DNA of 64,000 bases from Psychromicrobium xiongbiense (GTDB lineage: Bacteria; Actinomycetota; Actinomycetes; Actinomycetales; Micrococcaceae), in the NCBI RefSeq assembly GCF_030271165.1, contig NZ_JASSZH010000014.1:124001-188000 (forward strand). Direction: 5' to 3'. Below the pieces are notes generated by a model that searched no databases, was not told the origin of the DNA, and was given only the letters and a program-made list of their open reading frames with translations. Numbering within the stretch: position 1 is the stretch's first letter; each line of letters opens with the position of its first letter. A program made the translations under genes and the position numbers. Shown here piece after piece: positions 61,406-64,000 of the stretch.

Positions 61406-62323
61406 TCAGGCCCAGTAGTCCAGAACCTCGCGCACATACGTCACGTTCTCCGCGACAACTCCGAGAGAATCGGCACCGTAGTGCTCGCAGCAGAAGGGGC
61501 CGTCGAAGCCCAGCTCCAGAGCACGTCCAATGACCGCGCGGTAATTGATGAAGCCGTACTTCAGGGGCAGGGGCACCGTCGAGTACGCACCCGTTCGCGG
61601 ATCGAAATCCCGCGAGTAGTTCTTGATGTGCCAGAAGTTGGAGAGCGGCAGCACCTTCTCAAACATCGTGGTGACGTCCTCGATCTCGCGGTGCAGGCGC
61701 ACGAAGTTCCCAATGTCGGGGTTGAGGCCGACGGCATCGTGGTCAAGATCCCGGAGGAAGGCGACGGCGTCATCGGCGGTGCCGAGGAAGGTGTCCTCAT
61801 ACATCTCCATGCTCAGCTGAACACCGTTCTGCTGAGCATGGTCGGCCAGTTCACGCACCCGCTCGAGCGCGAGCGGACGCAGCGCCTCGTCGTCGTGGTG
61901 TCCGTCCTCGAGCCAGAACCAGAGCGCAGACTGCTGCCTGGCTGCCAGCGCCTCCATAAACCCGAGATTCACTACGCTCACGCCGAGCTCGGGCGCGAGG
62001 TCGAGGGTGCGGTGCGCCTTGGCCAGATTGAACTCGCCCTGCCCGGGATTGATGATCGAATGCCGGGTCAGGGAGATCGAGGGAATCGACACCCCCGTGT
62101 CGTCGAGCACCCGGGAGAATTCAGCCAACCGCGCTTCCGAAAGCTCCGCAAGCGGAACCCACATATCGGTCGGATCGATCTCTTCCACCCCGAGCTTGCG
62201 GACTGCCTTAAGCGTCGTGGCCCACTCCGAAGCTGGCGCATCCTTGGCATGCCCGCCGTCCTTGGCGCGATTGCCGATCTGTCCAAGATTGGCCGCAATC
62301 GGCCAGGACTTTGCTTCAGGCAT
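61406..62323 (-). CDS. Sugar phosphate isomerase/epimerase (TIM barrel), B
   Basis: This 305-residue protein of the same fold has metal ligands in SMEMYEDTF (Glu), GLNPDIGNF (Asp), WHIKNYSRD (His) and FCCEHYG (Glu). Its ATG overlaps the transporter stop (TAATG), so it is translated together with it. This copy is longer than A and not its close duplicate. Confidence 0.85.
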   Translation of the reverse strand: MPEAKSWPIAANLGQIGNRAKDGGHAKDAPASEWATTLKAVRKLGVEEIDPTDMWVPLAELSEARLAEFSRVLDDTGVSIPSISLTRHSIINPGQGEFNLAKAHRTLDLAPELGVSVVNLGFMEALAARQQSALWFWLEDGHHDDEALRPLALERVRELADHAQQNGVQLSMEMYEDTFLGTADDAVAFLRDLDHDAVGLNPDIGNFVRLHREIEDVTTMFEKVLPLSNFWHIKNYSRDFDPRTGAYSTVPLPLKYGFINYRAVIGRALELGFDGPFCCEHYGADSLGVVAENVTYVREVLDYWA

Positions 62324-63747
62324 TAGTTCTTGCTTCCTTTCGAGTTTCCAACCGCGTGCTGGTTGGCCAGGTCCACGGTGATCACCGGGATGCTGTAGGT
62401 CTCTGCTGTGAGCTCCTCATGCGTCTTCCGTCCACGCAACACGGTTCCCCAGATCACACCGATCACGGTCAGCACCTGAACGGCGATGACGAACGCGATG
62501 ACGAGCACCGGCGAGCCACCACTGCTGGCAACGAGGGCGGTGGCGATGAGCGGGGTGGTGCCACCCAGAATGGCCACGTTGAGCTCGCGGCCGATGGCGA
62601 TGCCGGAGAAGCGGTAGTGAGTCGGGAACAGATCGGTCATGAACGCTGCCTGGCAGGCGAGCGCACCGGCCTGGACGACGCCGTAGCCGAGGGTGACGGC
62701 CAGGATGACCAGCCCTGGTTCCCTGGTCTGGAGGAGCGCAAAGAGTGCGAAGACGTAGGCGGCCATGGCAATGGCGGATCCGACGTACACCTTCGCTACC
62801 CCGATGCGGTCAGCGACGAAGCCGAACAAGGGAATGGTGAAGAACGCGAGGCCGGTGCCGCAGACCACTGCCACGGTTCCGATCACGGGGGACAGCTTGA
62901 GCGTATTGACCACATAGCTGATGGAGAACGTGTTGATCAGATAACCGGCCACATTGATGCCTGAGCCGCACAGAAGGCCGGCCAGCACGCGCCCGGGAAC
63001 CTGGCGGAGGGCCAGCAGCACCGGCACCCGGGATACTTTCTTGTCGGCTTTCTCCGCGGCAGCCTCGATGTTCCGTCCCTGCTCGAACTCGGGTGTCTCC
63101 TCGATATGCCGACGGATGTAGATCGCGATGACGAAGATCACGGCGCTGGCCAGGAACGGGATGCGCCATGCCCAGGCATGGAGCACCTCTTTGGGCAGGA
63201 GCGCGAGGAGCGCGAAGAGCCCGGTGGCTGATGCCAGGGCGATGCCCTGAGCTGCCTGGCCGAAACTGGTCAGGAAGGCCAGATGCTTGCGCGGTGCATA
63301 CTCACTGACCGCGGTGGCGGCTCCGGCGTACTCTGCGCCGGCGCCGAGCCCCTGGAGGATCCGGGTCAGAATCAACAGAATCGGCGCCCAGGCACCAATC
63401 GTTTCATAGGTGGGGAGAAGGCCGGTGAGGACGGTGGCAAGCCCCATCAAGGTGATGGTGGCGATCAGAATCGGTTTGCGGCCAATCCTGTCCCCGATGT
63501 TGGAGGCGATGATGCCGCCGATGGGGCGCACGATGAACGCTGCGGCGAAGACACCGAAGGATGCCATGGTGCTGATGACCGGATCCGCGTTCGGAAAGAA
63601 CAGCGGGCCGAAGACCAGGGCAGTAGCTGCACCGTAGAGGGCGAAATCAAAGTACTCGATGACGGTGCCGATGGAAGTTGCGATGACGACGCGACGCACT
63701 GCGCTGCGTGGAGCCTTGGGGGGATCAGTCTCATGGGATGTTGGCAT
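62323..63747 (-). CDS. MHS-family MFS transporter
   Basis: This 474-residue permease has 12 predicted helices. The metabolite:H+ symporter signature is clear: IGTVIEYFDFALYGAAT in helix 1, IGDRIGRKPIL between helices 2 and 3, LTRILQGLGAGAEYAGA in helix 4. Relatives import shikimate, citrate, proline or sugar acids by proton symport. First gene of the catabolic operon; the C-terminus is hydrophilic (YSIPVITVDLANQH). It is divergent from the DeoR gene over a 198-bp control region. Confidence 0.92.
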   Translation of the reverse strand: MPTSHETDPPKAPRSAVRRVVIATSIGTVIEYFDFALYGAATALVFGPLFFPNADPVISTMASFGVFAAAFIVRPIGGIIASNIGDRIGRKPILIATITLMGLATVLTGLLPTYETIGAWAPILLILTRILQGLGAGAEYAGAATAVSEYAPRKHLAFLTSFGQAAQGIALASATGLFALLALLPKEVLHAWAWRIPFLASAVIFVIAIYIRRHIEETPEFEQGRNIEAAAEKADKKVSRVPVLLALRQVPGRVLAGLLCGSGINVAGYLINTFSISYVVNTLKLSPVIGTVAVVCGTGLAFFTIPLFGFVADRIGVAKVYVGSAIAMAAYVFALFALLQTREPGLVILAVTLGYGVVQAGALACQAAFMTDLFPTHYRFSGIAIGRELNVAILGGTTPLIATALVASSGGSPVLVIAFVIAVQVLTVIGVIWGTVLRGRKTHEELTAETYSIPVITVDLANQHAVGNSKGSKN

Positions 63748-63801
63748 AACAAATCTCCGTTGATTTTTTTGGGGTGAGACACTCGAATACCCCTACGGTA
63801 A

Positions 63802-63917
63802 ATCCTATAGAGTTCACTGTCAAGAACTCGAATAATTGAGAGACATCTCACGCTAAGTACCACTTCAGCGCCATCGAGCATCTTTTGCTTGAATTGATCC
63901 TATAGAGTTAGGATCAC
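63802..63917. promoter_or_regulatory. Divergent control region with repeated CTATAGAGTT operator/promoter
   Basis: ATCCTATAGAGTT occurs at 63803-63815 and again at 63898-63910. The second copy lies in the inverted repeat TGATCCTA-N6-TAGGATCA (63896-63917). Each contains a TATAGA-like -10. A DeoR or GntR protein is the likely ligand. Confidence 0.55.
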
Positions 63918-63945
63918 CAGAGGCATCCCAACGGAAGGCGCCCCC

Positions 63946-64000
63946 ATGTTCGCTGAGGAACATCGACAACTGGAAATTTCATCTGGGCAGGCCATCCTCG
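63946..64000 (+). CDS. DeoR-type regulator, N-terminus only
   Basis: Only 18 codons lie in the window (MFAEEHRQLEISSGQAI), typical of the start of DeoR-family regulators, in which M-x-x-E-x-R-x-x-x-I leads into a helix-turn-helix. GGAAGG stands about 8 bp upstream of the ATG. It is transcribed away from the MHS operon. The identification rests on few residues. Confidence 0.55.
   Translation, partial: MFAEEHRQLEISSGQAIL

Noticed and set aside
1-64000. CRISPR array, rRNA operon, prophage structural genes
   Set aside because: No regularly spaced repeats, rRNA-like sequence or phage structural proteins were seen.

Overview
The window is 64 kb of high-GC chromosomal DNA from a Gram-positive actinobacterium, most likely a member of Micrococcales (Micrococcaceae/Arthrobacter-like). 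The grounds are a GTP-type PEP carboxykinase, LAxTG surface anchors, ydaO-type riboswitch control of a cell-wall hydrolase, an ImuA'-ImuB-DnaE2 mutasome, a fused ECF sigma/anti-sigma protein, many GTG starts and several probable leaderless starts. The species cannot be named from sequence reading alone. No CRISPR array, complete transposon, rRNA or replication origin was seen.

Layout. 1-4.1 kb: the 5' part of pckG with a CRP-type site upstream, tRNA-Arg(ACG), a frameshifted MHS-transporter remnant and a long WXG100-type protein. 4.1-13.8 kb: an LAxTG-anchored beta-helix surface protein, an acyl-CoA ligase, a GH2 beta-galactosidase and a flavin disulfide reductase. 13.8-18.3 kb: a CopC-like protein, then a duplicated operator and nested palindromes driving a three-gene operon (degenerate ABC ATPase, YhgE/Pip membrane protein, TetR). 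18.3-31.7 kb: core-type genes (EamA/LysR pair, ketopantoate-reductase-like protein, SixA-like phosphatase, receiverless PhoB-type regulator, two-component system, MarR-MFS operon, riboswitch-controlled lysozyme-fold protein, upp, tadA, YcaQ-like protein).

31.7-39.4 kb is an accessory region inserted at tRNA-Ser(CGA). The tRNA 3' end is repeated at 37.58 kb, and its end plus terminator again at 39.33 kb, which suggests two adjacent integrations or one composite element without a visible integrase. It carries two tandem 361-residue membrane paralogues, two small unknown proteins, a Schlafen/AlbA-type ATP-binding protein bracketed by 98-bp direct repeats, and a hipBA toxin-antitoxin pair with three operator-like sites.

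39.4-48 kb: a DUF2306 membrane protein, a ZapE remnant, a P-loop kinase-like protein, a GH3 beta-glucosidase with a co-translated small protein, and an overlapping pair encoding a transmembrane ECF sigma factor (with a ZAS zinc finger) and an LAxTG surface protein. 48-55 kb: a degenerate GGDEF protein and the SOS-type imuA'-imuB-dnaE2 set with a LexA-like box. 55-64 kb: signal peptidase I, a Fic protein, a DUF4232 lipoprotein, a small membrane protein, and a catabolic cluster (MHS transporter, two TIM-barrel isomerases, a zinc dehydrogenase, a GntR regulator) diverging from the start of a DeoR-type regulator.

Several themes recur. Promoters and operators are unusually easy to read here (CRP-type sites, LexA box, TetR, MarR, LysR and HipB operators, riboswitch). 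A family of intergenic palindromes ending in GAGTGT/ACACTC recurs across the window.
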